Source: Campylobacter rectus
GTDB lineage: Bacteria; Campylobacterota; Campylobacteria; Campylobacterales; Campylobacteraceae
Reading direction: 5' to 3'
DNA length: 64,000 bases
Assembly (NCBI RefSeq): GCF_004803795.1
Contig: NZ_CP012543.1
Location: 2,046,001-2,110,000, forward strand
Below the pieces are notes generated by a model. It saw nothing but the letters and a program-made list of their open reading frames with translations. It did not search any database and was not told where the DNA came from. The translations under genes and the position numbers were made by a program. The stretch's first letter is position 1. Each line of letters begins with the position of its first letter. Below are positions 34,963 to 45,481 of the stretch, piece after piece.

Positions 34963-35603
34963 TGTTTTATTTACGGGATTTGGATTTAAAAACCGCCGCA
35001 AATTCGACTTAAATTTCTAAAAAACCCGCGCAAAAAGCATAAATTTAACGCCGAATTTTACGCAGTTTTACGCTCTATCTAAAATTTACGAATTGCGCCG
35101 AAGGCAATGAAATTTTAAAACCCAAATTTGACCGCAGGATTTTAAATTTTACTTTCGAGATACGACTCGTAAAAATTTACGCCGAAGCGGAATCATAAAA
35201 TTTCAAATTTTACCGAGCTCAAATTTGACGATAAATTTAAAAGAAAAGCGCGCTTGCTCCGCAAATAACGATGCGTATGTTTTCTAAAATTTTTCGACTA
35301 AATTTTACTCCGAAAAATCCGCAAAAGCGTCAAATAAAATTTCTTATGTCGATGTAAAGATAATTAAAATTTGAGCCGAAATTTGCTTAAAATAAAAAAT
35401 CCGACCGCTTAAATTCAAATTTAAATTTGAAAAATTCGGATGTAAAAAGCAGGCCCTCGGAGTTTTAAACGCCTGAGTAAAATTTGCAAATTTAAAAAAT
35501 AAAGCTTTTTAAAGTAACGCCGAAAGCGGTGGTTTACGGCGAAAAATTGTAAATTTAAAGGGCAAACGGCGTCTTGCAACCAAAACGCCGCATCCGCATA
35601 AGC
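34963..35603. other. AAATTT-rich intergenic region
   Basis: About 640 bp without a gene on either strand. AAATTT and CAAATTTGA words occur at very high density. Near the bamA side, CGGCGT and ACGCCG (about 35565-35595) make a weak hairpin 3' to bamA. Confidence 0.6.
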
Positions 35604-37871
35604 CTAGAAGCGCTGCCCGATGGTAAATTCAAATGTGCTGGTATCGTCGCCGTCTTGCTTTTTAAGCGGCTTGGCAAAGATGAGCTGAAGCGGCCCCATC
35701 GGCGTCACCCACTCGATGCCTACGCCTGCGCTATATCTACTGATACGCCCGTCGATATATTCATACCCGGCTCTTTTTTCCGCTTTATGCTTACCTTCTA
35801 TGACGCCGTAGTCGAAAAATAGCACGCCGCGCATCTTCACGCGCTCTATTAGCGGGAAGCTAAGCTCGGCGGAGCTGTTAAACGAGATAGTGCCGCCCGT
35901 CTCGTACCACTGACCGTTTGAGACCTTCACCTTCGGCGCGACCGTCCTGCTCTCAAAGCCGCGCAGATTTCTGATACCGCCCAGGTAGAGCTTTTCGTTG
36001 ATCGGTATGTAGCCGCGATCCCAAATTTTGCCGAAGCTTGATTTAAGCCTGAAAATAAGATCGTAATCGACCCACTCTCTGATACCCTGATACCAGTTGA
36101 AATTCGTTCTGCTCTTTAAAAATTTCTCGTCGCCGCCAACGCCTGCGAACTCTAGGCTGGAGCTTGCGATGATACCCGTGCGAGGCAGGTAATAATCATC
36201 CGTGCTGTTATACGTGATAGACGGAATGAGAGAGCTTTTGATACTTTTGCCGTCCTTGTAGCCGACGCTTTTTAGCACGTCGCTAAGCCCGCTGATACGG
36301 CTTTGCTCGATGATATATCCGATAGAAGCGCTTAAATTTCTAGTGAGTTTTCTACCTAGCACCACGTTCATACCGTATGATTTCTCGTCGTAGTTGTTCC
36401 AATCGTAGTTGTTGGCGTAGAGCGTACCGCCCAGGCTATACTCGGAGTCAAAAAGGCGCGGGTTGGTTAGTCCTATCTGACCGGAGAGTTCATTGTCGCT
36501 CCTATCGACGCTTACGACGCCTTTCATACCGCTACCGAATACGTTCGTATCCGACAAGCTCGCATTAAGCAGCAAGCCGTCCGAGCTGCCGTAGCCGATA
36601 CCGCCGCTGATCGAGCCCGTGGAGGCCTCTTTTACTTTTACGAGTAGATCGACTTGGTTCTCTCCGACGCGATACTCTTCGATCTCGACCTCATCAAAGT
36701 AGCTCGTTCGCTTTAGCGCGTCTTTGCTGTCTTGCAGGTCGGTTCTGTTATATAAATTCCCCTCCGTGAGGTATAGTTCGCGCCTGACGACCCTATCTAC
36801 GGTTCTATCGTTACCGGAAATTTGCACGTTTCTTATATATACTTTTTCGTCCGGCACGACCTCATAGACGATACTGACGGTTCTATCCTCGACGTTTTTC
36901 TCGGTTTTCGGATTTATCCTTACAAACGCATATCCTTTATCCGCTACCATATCATCAAGCTTTTTCATATCTTGTCTTAGACGAGCGGAGTTCATCACGT
37001 CGCCGCCCTCCAGCCTAAAGTCTTTTAAAATTTTCTCTTTATCGATATCTAAAAACTCGGGCACTTCGATATCTACGCTAGATACTCTATACTGCTCGCC
37101 CTCGGTTACATAGTAGGTGAGATCTGCGGTGTAGTTGTCCATATAGGCGTTTAGATACGGGTTTGAGACCGTCGCGTCCAGGTAGCCTTTTTGGTAATAT
37201 TTATCTTGGATTCTTGCAGGATCGTTCGGTAGCTCGAAAAGCTTGACCTTACCGTCGTTTCTACCCCACATCCAGCCCATAAATTCGCGCTCTTTGTTCG
37301 CTACTACGGGCTCGATATCGCCGTAATCAAAAAGCTTTGCGCCGACTAAATTTACGTTTTCTATTATGATATTTTCGCCGCGGTTTATGTTCATCGTGAC
37401 AAAAAGGCTGCTTTCATTACCCGCTACGGGCTCTTTGGTTACGTCTACGACCGTGTCGAAGTAGCCTTTTGACTCGTAGTACTGCCTGATGCGCTCTTTT
37501 GCACGCTCGATGGCTAGCTCGTCGTACATATTGCCTTGTTTGATGTTGATTAGTCCGTCGATAGCGGTTTTGTCGTTAGTTACTACGCCCTTGATATCGA
37601 TACGAGCGATGCTAGGCTTTTCTTTTACCGTTACGGTCACGTCGCCACCATCGTTTTCGATATAGATATCGTCGAAGTAGCCCTGCCTAAACAGCTTTGC
37701 GATCGCCCTATCCGTGCTATCGCCGCTTAGCTCGTCGCCGACTTTTAGCCCCATTATCTCCTTTGCGGTTTCAGAAGACAGATGGATGAGACCTTTAAAA
37801 TTTATGGAAGTTATCTGCTGGGCGTTTGCCAAAACGGCGCCCAAAAGTAGTAGAAAAACGCTTTTTTTCAT
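35604..37871 (-). CDS. bamA: Outer-membrane protein assembly factor BamA
   Basis: Central component of the BAM machine, inserting beta-barrel proteins into the outer membrane. The 755-residue protein has a signal peptide ending near LANAQQ (about residue 18). Five POTRA domains follow (about 20-420), for example FKGLIHLSSETAKEI, INRGENIIIENVNL and VQISGNDRT. A C-terminal beta-barrel includes the conserved LYLGGIRNLRGFESRTV loop and ends FTIGQRF with a terminal Phe. Divergent from tyrA with an 80-bp gap, as in C. jejuni (Cj0129). Confidence 0.95.
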   Translation of the reverse strand: MKKSVFLLLLGAVLANAQQITSINFKGLIHLSSETAKEIMGLKVGDELSGDSTDRAIAKLFRQGYFDDIYIENDGGDVTVTVKEKPSIARIDIKGVVTNDKTAIDGLINIKQGNMYDELAIERAKERIRQYYESKGYFDTVVDVTKEPVAGNESSLFVTMNINRGENIIIENVNLVGAKLFDYGDIEPVVANKEREFMGWMWGRNDGKVKLFELPNDPARIQDKYYQKGYLDATVSNPYLNAYMDNYTADLTYYVTEGEQYRVSSVDIEVPEFLDIDKEKILKDFRLEGGDVMNSARLRQDMKKLDDMVADKGYAFVRINPKTEKNVEDRTVSIVYEVVPDEKVYIRNVQISGNDRTVDRVVRRELYLTEGNLYNRTDLQDSKDALKRTSYFDEVEIEEYRVGENQVDLLVKVKEASTGSISGGIGYGSSDGLLLNASLSDTNVFGSGMKGVVSVDRSDNELSGQIGLTNPRLFDSEYSLGGTLYANNYDWNNYDEKSYGMNVVLGRKLTRNLSASIGYIIEQSRISGLSDVLKSVGYKDGKSIKSSLIPSITYNSTDDYYLPRTGIIASSSLEFAGVGGDEKFLKSRTNFNWYQGIREWVDYDLIFRLKSSFGKIWDRGYIPINEKLYLGGIRNLRGFESRTVAPKVKVSNGQWYETGGTISFNSSAELSFPLIERVKMRGVLFFDYGVIEGKHKAEKRAGYEYIDGRISRYSAGVGIEWVTPMGPLQLIFAKPLKKQDGDDTSTFEFTIGQRF

Positions 37872-37901
37872 TGATTTAACCTAAAAGTGATGATAAGGCT
37901 G

Positions 37902-37907
37902 TATAAT
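37902..37907 (+). promoter_or_regulatory. Candidate -10 box for tyrA
   Basis: TATAAT in GCTGTATAATAGC, an extended -10 type, 44 bp before the tyrA ATG. Confidence 0.5.
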
Positions 37908-37951
37908 AGCACATTTTATTTTTAAACAATATAAATTTAAAAGGCGAATTT

Positions 37952-38782
37952 ATGAAAATCGGTATCGTAGGCTTAGGGCTCATCGGCGGCTCGCTCGGGC
38001 TCAGTTTAAAAAACGAAAAGCTAATCAGCTGCGTTAGCGGCACGGATCTAAACAAAGAGCACGAAAAACAAGCGATGCAGCTCGGTCTAGTGCATGAAAT
38101 TTTGACGCTTGAGGGGATGAAGCAAAAGTGCGATATGATATTTCTAGCCATCCCCGTCGAAGGCATCATCAAAATCGTCAAAGAATTTGAAGGCATCGGC
38201 GAAAACACGACCATCGTAGATCTTGGTAGCACGAAGCAAAAAATAATCGAAGCCGTGCCGGAGAGCATCAGGCAAAATTTCATCCCGGCTCACCCGATGG
38301 CGGGCACCGAGTACTCCGGTCCGACCGCCGCGTTTCCGGGACTTTTTAAGGACGCCGTCGTAGCCATCTGCGACTTTAAAGAAAGCGGCGAGATGCACGT
38401 CAAGCGCTCGGTCGAGCTTTTTTCGCACCTGGGCATGAAGATTATTTTCATGAGCGCGGCGGAGCACGATCACCACGCCAGCGTCATCTCTCACCTGCCT
38501 CACGCCATCAGCTTTTCGCTAGCTAGCAGCGTGCTAAAAAAGGAAAACAAAAAAAATATCATCGCGCTAAGCGGAACGGGATTTAACGGTATGATCAGGA
38601 TCGCTAAAAGCTCGCCGGTGATGTGGACGGATATCTTTAAGCAAAATAAGCAAAATTTGATAAATTCGATAGACCTTTTCAAAAAAGAGCTGGACGAATG
38701 CGAAAATTTAGTCAAAAACGAGAAGTGGGACGAGCTGCGAGAATGGATGGGCGAAGCTAGAAAAATACGCGAAATTTTATAA
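37952..38782 (+). CDS. tyrA: Prephenate dehydrogenase
   Basis: Oxidatively decarboxylates prephenate to 4-hydroxyphenylpyruvate for tyrosine synthesis, using NAD. The 276-residue protein starts with the dinucleotide fold IGIVGLGLIGGSLGL (about residues 3-17). It has VDLGSTKQKI (about 90-99), the catalytic-region histidines in FIPAHPMAGTE (about 111-121) and EHDHHASVISHLPHA (about 171-185). No chorismate mutase domain is fused. AAAAGGCGA precedes the ATG. First gene of the tyrA-M23-lpxC-tsaB-thrB run. Confidence 0.94.
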   Translation: MKIGIVGLGLIGGSLGLSLKNEKLISCVSGTDLNKEHEKQAMQLGLVHEILTLEGMKQKCDMIFLAIPVEGIIKIVKEFEGIGENTTIVDLGSTKQKIIEAVPESIRQNFIPAHPMAGTEYSGPTAAFPGLFKDAVVAICDFKESGEMHVKRSVELFSHLGMKIIFMSAAEHDHHASVISHLPHAISFSLASSVLKKENKKNIIALSGTGFNGMIRIAKSSPVMWTDIFKQNKQNLINSIDLFKKELDECENLVKNEKWDELREWMGEARKIREIL

Positions 38783-38853
38783 ATTCGGGCGCAAATTTAC
38801 CTTAAATTTATCGCTTTTTAGTAAAATTCGCATCTTTGAGATTAGGAGAATTT

Positions 38854-40221
38854 ATGAGAAGACGCGGCAATTCGAATTTGATATTTTTCGGTATTGTTTT
38901 TTTGCTTTTAGTTGCGGCGATAGCTTTTTTATTTACTTCAAAAACATTTGAGCGCGAAGCTCCCAGTATCGCTATCTCAGATCAAATTTACTGGAACCTA
39001 ACCTCGCCCCTACCGATCAAAATAACCGACGAAGGCGGCGTAAAATCGGTCAAAATTTCACTCGTAGACGAAAAAGGCAGCATAAATTTGTTAACTCAAA
39101 AATTTGAAGCGCCGTCTGAAATCGTAGATTTAAATTTGACCTTTCCGAAAACGGGATTCGGCGCGCAAAAAGATATCTACAACATCGTGATCGAGGCTAC
39201 GGATACGAGCAAATGGGGATTTTTCTTCGGCAACACGCAAAAAAAAGAGGTCAAAATCATCGTCGATAACAAAAAACCCGACGTAAACATCCTAAACCAC
39301 TCATACGCCATAACAAAAGGCGGTAGCGCAACGGTCGTGTTTAAAGCCACCGACGAGATGCTAAAAGAGGTCTATATCGAGACGAATTACGGTAAAAAAT
39401 TTATCCCGAGCAAATTCGTAAAAGAGGGCTACTACGCCTCGCTGGTGGCTTGGCCGGCGCAGCAAGGCTCGTTTAGCGCCGATGTCGTCGCGCTTGATGC
39501 GGCGGGAAATATAACCAAAAGCAAGATAAGATTTTTCTACCAAGATAAAAAATACCGCGTCTCAAAGATAAAACTGGACGGTCAAAGTAGATTTTTAAAC
39601 GAAAAAATCCCCGAGCTGGCTCAGCAATACGCTAAAAATCACGATGCGATGACTATTTTAGAAAAGATGAGATTCGTAAATGAAAATCTGCGCACCATAA
39701 ATGAAAAACTCATCGCACAAATCGCGGCGAAAGTAGAAATAGATGCGGCGGAAAATTTTAAAATAAATAAATTTTACCCGCTAAAAAACAGCAAAGCCGT
39801 AGCGAGCTTCGGCGACCACAGATACTACACTTTTGAAAACAAAGAAGTAAGCGAAAGCTGGCATATGGGCATCGACCTGGCCTCGACGCAAAAAGCGAAT
39901 ATCGTCGCCAGCAACGACGGTATAGTCGAATTTGCCGCCGAAAACGGCATATACGGACGCAATCTTTTGATAGACCACGGATTCGGACTGTTTTCGCTCT
40001 ACGGCCACTGCAGCTCGATAAACGTCAAAGCCGGCGACTCCGTCAAGGCGGGCGATGTGATCGCAAACACCGGCGTTAGCGGCCTAGCGATGGGAGATCA
40101 CTTGCACTTTGGTATGCTGGTGCAAGGTATAGAAGTGCGCCCCGAAGAGTGGATGGATAACGGCTGGATGAAGGACAACGTCACCGGCGTTTTGAGCGCG
40201 GCAAAAAAAATGGTCGAATAA
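38854..40221 (+). CDS. M23-family peptidoglycan endopeptidase
   Basis: A 455-residue protein with one N-terminal membrane helix (about residues 8-28), two beta-rich domains, and a C-terminal M23 metallopeptidase domain. The zinc-ligand motifs are HMGIDLAS (HxxxD), LYGHCSS and GDHLHFG (HxH). These enzymes cut peptide crosslinks and help set the helical cell shape in Campylobacter and Helicobacter. The start is placed at ATG 38854, after AGGAGAATTT, rather than at the in-frame TTG upstream. Located between tyrA and lpxC as in C. jejuni. Confidence 0.92.
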   Translation: MRRRGNSNLIFFGIVFLLLVAAIAFLFTSKTFEREAPSIAISDQIYWNLTSPLPIKITDEGGVKSVKISLVDEKGSINLLTQKFEAPSEIVDLNLTFPKTGFGAQKDIYNIVIEATDTSKWGFFFGNTQKKEVKIIVDNKKPDVNILNHSYAITKGGSATVVFKATDEMLKEVYIETNYGKKFIPSKFVKEGYYASLVAWPAQQGSFSADVVALDAAGNITKSKIRFFYQDKKYRVSKIKLDGQSRFLNEKIPELAQQYAKNHDAMTILEKMRFVNENLRTINEKLIAQIAAKVEIDAAENFKINKFYPLKNSKAVASFGDHRYYTFENKEVSESWHMGIDLASTQKANIVASNDGIVEFAAENGIYGRNLLIDHGFGLFSLYGHCSSINVKAGDSVKAGDVIANTGVSGLAMGDHLHFGMLVQGIEVRPEEWMDNGWMKDNVTGVLSAAKKMVE

Positions 40222-40248
40222 ATTTATCATTTTGTTACGAATTTGTTG

Positions 40249-40254
40249 TATAAT
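40249..40254 (+). promoter_or_regulatory. Candidate -10 box for lpxC
   Basis: TATAAT in GTTGTATAATGG, 32 bp before the lpxC start. Confidence 0.45.
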
Positions 40255-40285
40255 GGCGAGAATTTAGAAATTTAAGGGCTAAAAT

Positions 40286-41170
40286 TTGAAACAAACAACT
40301 ATAAAATCGGTTGTAGAAGGCGTGGGCATCGGGCTTCACAAGGGCGAACCGATAAAGATCACGCTCGAGCCGCTCGGGGCGAATTCGGGAATAATATTTT
40401 ACAGAAAAGACCTCGGAGCGAGCTTTAAAGCGGAGCCGAAAAACGTGATAAACACTCAAATGGCGACCGTCATCGGCGGCAAAGAGGGCTATATCTCGAC
40501 GATCGAACACCTCCTTAGCGCTATAAGCGGCTACGGCATCGACAACGTCCGCATCGTCCTAGACGCCAACGAAGTGCCGGTAATGGACGGCTCGGCGATA
40601 AGCTACTGTATGATGCTGGACGAAGCGGGCACGGCGGAGCTTGACGCGGATAAAAAAGTCATCGTAATCAAGCGCCCCGTGGAGGTAAATAAAAACGGAA
40701 AATTCGCCAGAGTAACGCCCTCAAACAATCCCAAATTCGACTTTACGATCAAATTCGCCCACCCGATAATCGGCGAGCAAAATTACGTATTCGAGTTTAG
40801 CAAACAAGCCTATATCGAAGAAATCTCGCGCGCCAGGACGTTTGGATTTTTAAAAGACGTGCAGATGCTAAGAGCGCAAAATTTAGCCCTCGGCGGTAGC
40901 CTGGACAACGCCGTGGTCATAGACGATAATAAAATTTTAAATCCGGAAGGCCTGCGTTTTGAAAACGAATTCGTTCGCCATAAAATTTTAGACGCGATCG
41001 GCGATCTAAGCCTTATGGGCGCGCCTTTAATGGCGGATTATACGAGCTTTGCAGGCAGTCACGAGCTAAATCACGAGCTAACCCTAGCCATACTAAGCGA
41101 CGCCAAAAACTATGAAATCGTCACGTTAAAAGACGATCTAGCGCGCGAATATCAAAAGGTATTTGCATAA
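40286..41170 (+). CDS. lpxC: UDP-3-O-acyl-N-acetylglucosamine deacetylase
   Basis: Committed step of lipid A synthesis, a zinc amidase. The 294-residue protein has the family motifs: GVGIGLHKGEP near the start, the metal-binding HLLSAISGYGIDN (about residues 73-85), MDGSAISY, SRARTFGFL and the C-terminal HKILDAIGDLSL and AGSHELNH. The start is TTG at 40286, with AAGGGC nine bases before it; no nearby ATG fits. Directly followed by the tsaB-like gene, whose open frame begins inside the lpxC end. Confidence 0.95.
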   Translation: MKQTTIKSVVEGVGIGLHKGEPIKITLEPLGANSGIIFYRKDLGASFKAEPKNVINTQMATVIGGKEGYISTIEHLLSAISGYGIDNVRIVLDANEVPVMDGSAISYCMMLDEAGTAELDADKKVIVIKRPVEVNKNGKFARVTPSNNPKFDFTIKFAHPIIGEQNYVFEFSKQAYIEEISRARTFGFLKDVQMLRAQNLALGGSLDNAVVIDDNKILNPEGLRFENEFVRHKILDAIGDLSLMGAPLMADYTSFAGSHELNHELTLAILSDAKNYEIVTLKDDLAREYQKVFA

Positions 41171-41208
41171 AAAATATTCAAATTTTAGTTATAGCTCTTA
41201 GCTCGCCG

Positions 41209-41622
41209 ATGATCGTCGGCGTTTATGACGAAAACGGCGAGCTTTTAGAGCGTATCTCAAGCGAAGAAAAATCCGACGTTTCCCTCGTAAAAATAATGGA
41301 TCAGATTTTAAACGGCGGCGAATTTAACCTGCAAAAAATCATCTACGCAAACGGCCCGGGTAGCTTTATGGGCGTGAAAGTCGCCTACGTCGTTTTAAAA
41401 ACGATCAGCATTGTAAAAGAGTGCGAATTTTACGCAGTTAGCGGCTTTGAGCTAAACGGCGGCGCACCGATACGGGCGAATAAAAACTTAAGCTTCGTAG
41501 ATACGCCCGAGGGCATCAAACTGCAAAAAGCGCAAGCCGGCGAATTTTGCTTGCCGCAAAATTTAGCCGTTTTAAATCTAAATTTAGATACTCTTCCAAA
41601 TTACGTTATACAAGCCGTATAG
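41209..41622 (+). CDS. tsaB: TsaB-like protein with unclear start
   Basis: TsaB supports TsaD in making the t6A modification of tRNAs. The frame contains the family motif YANGPGSFMGVKVAYVVLKT (compare GPGSFTGLR). The first ATG (41209) lies inside the first beta strand: codons from 41167 in the same frame read NIQILVIALSSPMIVGV, which is the expected ASKHA-fold start. No ATG, GTG or TTG occurs upstream in that frame; only ATA (41167) and ATT (41176) could serve. The C-terminal half of typical TsaB is missing, as in many small epsilonproteobacterial versions. The start remains open. Confidence 0.75.
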   Translation: MIVGVYDENGELLERISSEEKSDVSLVKIMDQILNGGEFNLQKIIYANGPGSFMGVKVAYVVLKTISIVKECEFYAVSGFELNGGAPIRANKNLSFVDTPEGIKLQKAQAGEFCLPQNLAVLNLNLDTLPNYVIQAV

Positions 41623-41630
41623 GAGATTTT

Positions 41631-42515
41631 TTGCAAATTTTAGTTCCCGCCACGAGCGCAAACCTAGGCCCCGGTTTTGACGCCCTAGGACTCGCCCTAG
41701 AGCTACACAACAAAGTCGAGATAATGAGGGCGAATTTCGCCTCCGTGAGCATTTTAGGCGAAGGTAAAGACAACGCCCTTCTTAAAAAAAACAACATTTT
41801 TCTATCCATTTTTAATGAAATTTACCTCAAGCTAACGGGTAAAAAAGACACTTTTCGTATGATTTTTACAAATCAAATCCCCTTTTCGCGCGGCCTTGGC
41901 AGCTCTTCTGCGGTTATCACTTCGGCTATCACGGCGGCTTACGCGGCGGCCGGTTTTAAGGCTGACAAAAGTATGATTTTAAATACCGCGCTCATTTACG
42001 AAAACCACCCGGACAACATCGCTCCCGCTACGCTTGGCGGTTTTGTAAGCTCGGTCGTTGAAAACGGTAAGGTAAAATCCCTAAAAAAACCTTTAAACGC
42101 CGATATAAAAGCCGTCGTAGTGATACCTGATAAGCCTATGAGCACGAACGAATCGCGCACTAAGCTACCTAAAAATTTCACGATGGGCGAGTGCGTTAGC
42201 AACCTCTCTCATGCAGCACTTCTTACGGCTTGCTTTTTTAGCGAAAATTACGAACTTTTAAGGGCGGCGGCAAAAGACGTCATGCACGAGCAAATCCGTA
42301 TGCAAAGCCTACCCGAGCTCTTTGAAGTGCGCAAGATAGCCTACGAAAACGGCGCTCTTTTGAGCACGCTTTCAGGTAGCGGATCGAGCTTTTTAAACAT
42401 AGTTTATGCGGGCGATGCGACAAATTTAAAACAAAAACTGCAAGATAAATTTAAAGGCTTTCGGGTTGAAATTTTAAATTTCGACAACGACGGGATAAAA
42501 ATCCTACAAAGCTAA
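41631..42515 (+). CDS. thrB: Homoserine kinase
   Basis: Phosphorylates homoserine for threonine synthesis; GHMP kinase fold. The 294-residue protein begins ILVPATSANLGPGFDALGLA and has the ATP loop FSRGLGSSSAVITSAI (about residues 84-99), plus a C-terminal STLSGSGSSFL. The preferred start is TTG 41631, with AGGAG eight bases upstream. The longer frame from 41547 overlaps tsaB and has no family match. Neighbour order as in C. jejuni (Cj0134). Confidence 0.93.
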   Translation: MQILVPATSANLGPGFDALGLALELHNKVEIMRANFASVSILGEGKDNALLKKNNIFLSIFNEIYLKLTGKKDTFRMIFTNQIPFSRGLGSSSAVITSAITAAYAAAGFKADKSMILNTALIYENHPDNIAPATLGGFVSSVVENGKVKSLKKPLNADIKAVVVIPDKPMSTNESRTKLPKNFTMGECVSNLSHAALLTACFFSENYELLRAAAKDVMHEQIRMQSLPELFEVRKIAYENGALLSTLSGSGSSFLNIVYAGDATNLKQKLQDKFKGFRVEILNFDNDGIKILQS

Positions 42516-42540
42516 AAAAAAGCTAAAAGAAGTTATAATA

Positions 42541-42825
42541 ATGGCTCAAAAATTTATCCCTATCAGGATGTGCGTAGTCTGCAAAAAGCGCTTTGAACAG
42601 CGAATTTTGCGCAGATACCGACTGATAAATTCTTCGCTATTTTTCGGAAACGGAAACGGACGCAGCTTTTATCTTTGCGAAGAATGTCTAAAAAAAGACG
42701 AGAAAATTTTAAGAAAATCGCTCGGAAGAGTCGCAGGCAGCTTTATCGCGACGTTGCAAAACGGGCAAAATTTAAAGGAGATGCTCTTAAATGGGGACTG
42801 TTCGAATTTCAGAGATAGCAAATGA
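42541..42825 (+). CDS. YlxR-family (DUF448) RNA-binding protein
   Basis: A 94-residue basic protein with MCVVCKKRF at about residues 11-19 and a second cysteine pair, CEEC (about 50-53), the pattern of YlxR proteins. These usually stand between nusA and infB. Here it overlaps the infB start by 35 bp. The family binds RNA and in some bacteria affects rnpB or glucose response. TATAAT directly precedes the ATG, but its role is uncertain. Confidence 0.85.
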   Translation: MAQKFIPIRMCVVCKKRFEQRILRRYRLINSSLFFGNGNGRSFYLCEECLKKDEKILRKSLGRVAGSFIATLQNGQNLKEMLLNGDCSNFRDSK

Positions 42826-45481
42826 GCTCGGCTACAATAGCAAAGAGGTTTTGGGGAAAGCTATTGAGCTTGGGCTAAAGGTCAAAACGCACTCAAGCGG
42901 CGTTACTCCTGAGGAAGCGGAGGCGCTATACACCTACATCCAAACCGGCGAGATCCCCGAAGTTCTCAAGAAAAAACCGGAAAAGAAAAAAACGACCGCC
43001 AAAAAAGCGGAAACGAAACAGAGCAAAGAAAGCAAGCAAAAAGAGCCTAAAAAAACAAACGCCGCAAAAGAAGAAAAGCCTTTGTCGAAAGAAAAAACAG
43101 AGAAAAAAAACAGTGAAAAATCCGAAAAAGAACAAACGATAGTCGCTCCAAAACCCGCAGAAAAAGAGTCCGAACCAAAAATCGAAGCAGCGCTCAAAGA
43201 GGAGCCAAAGACTCAGCCCGCCGCCGCCGAGCTCGCCCAACCGAAAGAAAGCCTGGCCGACGTTAGCTTGCAAAAAAGACGCGGCCTAGTCATCGTAAAA
43301 AAGAAAAAAGACGAACAAAGCGCGCCTAAATCGAGCGAAAAAAAAGAGTCCGCGCCCGCGCTAAATTTAGAGAGCATATTTAAATTTAGCGACGAAAAAA
43401 TCGAGCGAAAAAAGAAAAAAGAAAAAAAGCCTACCGTAGTAGCCAAAAAAGACGGTACGACGAAGATGGACTTGCTCGGCGATCGCGATATGGCCGACAT
43501 CGTGATAGACGATGAAAACGTGGTTATATTGCCTGATTTTTCGGTGCGAACCCAAACTCCCGAACCGCAAAGAACTAGACAGCCGGCCAACGTAAATTCT
43601 TACAAACCGACGTTAAACACTTCGGTGAGTTCATTCCTAGAGCAAGGCACGGCGCGCCGTCCGCGTAAAAAGCATAAAAAATCTCAACGTGCGGATCATA
43701 GCGCAGAGGCAGTAACCTACGTCGAGATACCAAAAGAGATCCGCCTATACGAATTTGCCGACAAGATCAACAAGCAACCAAGCGAGATCATCGGCAAGCT
43801 CTTTATGCTGGGTATGATGACGACCAAAAACGACTTCCTGGACGAGGATGCGATAGAAATTTTAGCCGATGAATTCGGCATCGAGGTAAATATCGTCGAT
43901 ACGCAAGAAGCGTTTGACTACGTCAAAGCCTACGACGAAGAAGAGGAGCAGCTAGAAGACGCAAATTTGACCGTCCGCGCTCCCGTCATCACTATCATGG
44001 GCCACGTCGATCACGGTAAAACATCCTTGCTAGACTACATCAGAAGCTCGCGCGTAGCAGCAGGCGAGGCAGGCGGCATCACGCAGCACGTGGGCGCCTA
44101 TATGGTAAATAAAAACGGCAAAAACATCACCTTTATCGATACTCCCGGCCACGAAGCCTTCACGGCTATGCGCGCCAGAGGAGCCAAGATCACCGACATC
44201 GTTATCATCGTGGTCGCAGCCGACGACGGAGTAAAACCGCAAACAAAAGAGGCCGTGAGCCATGCAAAAGCGGCGGGCGTGCCGATCATCATCGCGATAA
44301 ATAAAATGGACAAAGAAGCCGCAAATCCGGATAAAGTAAAAAGCGAACTGGCCGAGCTTGATATCTTATCTGCCGATTGGGGCGGTACTTACGAGTTTGT
44401 ACCGATCTCCGCAAAAACAGGCATGGGTATAGACGATCTGCTTGAGATCGTGCTCTTGCAGGCTGAAATTTTAGAACTAAAAGCAAATGCGAAAGCAAAT
44501 GCGAAAGCCGCCATCGTAGAGAGCTCACAACAAAAAGGCCGCGGTCCGGTAGCTACGGTTATCGTAGAAAACGGCACTCTAAAAGTCGGTGATATCGTGG
44601 TTGCGGGCGTCGCCTACGGCAAGATAAGAAGCATAACCGACGATCAGGGTAAAATTTTAAAAGAGATAAAACCGGGCGAATGCGGCGTGATAATGGGTCT
44701 TAGCGAGATTCCTGAAGCCGGCGAAACGCTAATAAGCGTCAAAACCGATAAAGAAGCCCGCGAATACGCACAGAAAAAAGCTGAATACTTACGCCAAAAA
44801 GAGCTCAGCAAGACGACGAAAGTAAGCCTGGAAGAGCTTAGCGAAAAGATCGCCGAGGGTGAGCTAAAATCGCTCCCTGTCATCGTAAAAGCCGATGTGG
44901 GCGGCTCGCTGGAGGCCATCAAAGCAAGCCTGGAAAAGCTTCGCAACGAGGAGATCAAAGTAAATATCATCCACTCAGGCGTCGGCGGCATAACCCAAAG
45001 CGACGTGGAACTAGCCAGAGCGAGCGAAAATTCCGTGATTTTAGGCTTTAATATCAGGCCGACGGGAGAAGTGAAAGAAAAGGCCAAAGAAAGCGGCGTC
45101 GAGATCAAAACCTACAACGTCATCTACAACCTAATCGACGACGTAAAAGCGATCCTGGGCGGTCTAATGTCGCCTGTGATCCGCGAAGAGCAACTCGGCC
45201 AGGCCCAAGTGCGCCAAGTCATCAACGTCCCTAAAATAGGCGCGATCGCAGGCTGCATGGTGACCGAGGGCACTATAAACCGCGGCGCGAAAATCCGCCT
45301 AATCAGAAACGGCGTTGTCGTACACGAGGGCACGGTGAGCTCGCTAAAACGTTTCAAAGACGACGTGAGAGAGGTCGCGCGCGGCTTTGAGTGCGGCGTA
45401 GGCATCGACGGCTACAACGACATCAGAGAGGGCGACTACATCGAGAGCTTTAAAGAAGTAGAGGAGCAAGCCAGCCTATGA
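42791..45481 (+). CDS. infB: Translation initiation factor IF-2
   Basis: GTPase that places initiator tRNA on the ribosome. 896 residues: an N-terminal IF2 domain, a long Lys/Glu-rich linker (about residues 55-215), then the G domain with [14 protein letters not shown] (G1), [10 protein letters not shown] (G2), [13 protein letters not shown] (G3), INKMDKE (G4) and PISAKTG (G5). Domains II-IV follow to the C-terminus. AAGGAG lies about 11 bases before the ATG at 42791. rbfA starts by a 4-bp ATGA overlap with its stop, and rimP follows. Confidence 0.98.
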   Translation: MGTVRISEIANELGYNSKEVLGKAIELGLKVKTHSSGVTPEEAEALYTYIQTGEIPEVLKKKPEKKKTTAKKAETKQSKESKQKEPKKTNAAKEEKPLSKEKTEKKNSEKSEKEQTIVAPKPAEKESEPKIEAALKEEPKTQPAAAELAQPKESLADVSLQKRRGLVIVKKKKDEQSAPKSSEKKESAPALNLESIFKFSDEKIERKKKKEKKPTVVAKKDGTTKMDLLGDRDMADIVIDDENVVILPDFSVRTQTPEPQRTRQPANVNSYKPTLNTSVSSFLEQGTARRPRKKHKKSQRADHSAEAVTYVEIPKEIRLYEFADKINKQPSEIIGKLFMLGMMTTKNDFLDEDAIEILADEFGIEVNIVDTQEAFDYVKAYDEEEEQLEDANLTVRAPVITIMGHVDHGKTSLLDYIRSSRVAAGEAGGITQHVGAYMVNKNGKNITFIDTPGHEAFTAMRARGAKITDIVIIVVAADDGVKPQTKEAVSHAKAAGVPIIIAINKMDKEAANPDKVKSELAELDILSADWGGTYEFVPISAKTGMGIDDLLEIVLLQAEILELKANAKANAKAAIVESSQQKGRGPVATVIVENGTLKVGDIVVAGVAYGKIRSITDDQGKILKEIKPGECGVIMGLSEIPEAGETLISVKTDKEAREYAQKKAEYLRQKELSKTTKVSLEELSEKIAEGELKSLPVIVKADVGGSLEAIKASLEKLRNEEIKVNIIHSGVGGITQSDVELARASENSVILGFNIRPTGEVKEKAKESGVEIKTYNVIYNLIDDVKAILGGLMSPVIREEQLGQAQVRQVINVPKIGAIAGCMVTEGTINRGAKIRLIRNGVVVHEGTVSSLKRFKDDVREVARGFECGVGIDGYNDIREGDYIESFKEVEEQASL

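Noticed and set aside
35565-35595. Strong terminator after bamA
   Set aside because: A 6-bp stem exists but the loop is 12 bases and no T tract follows.
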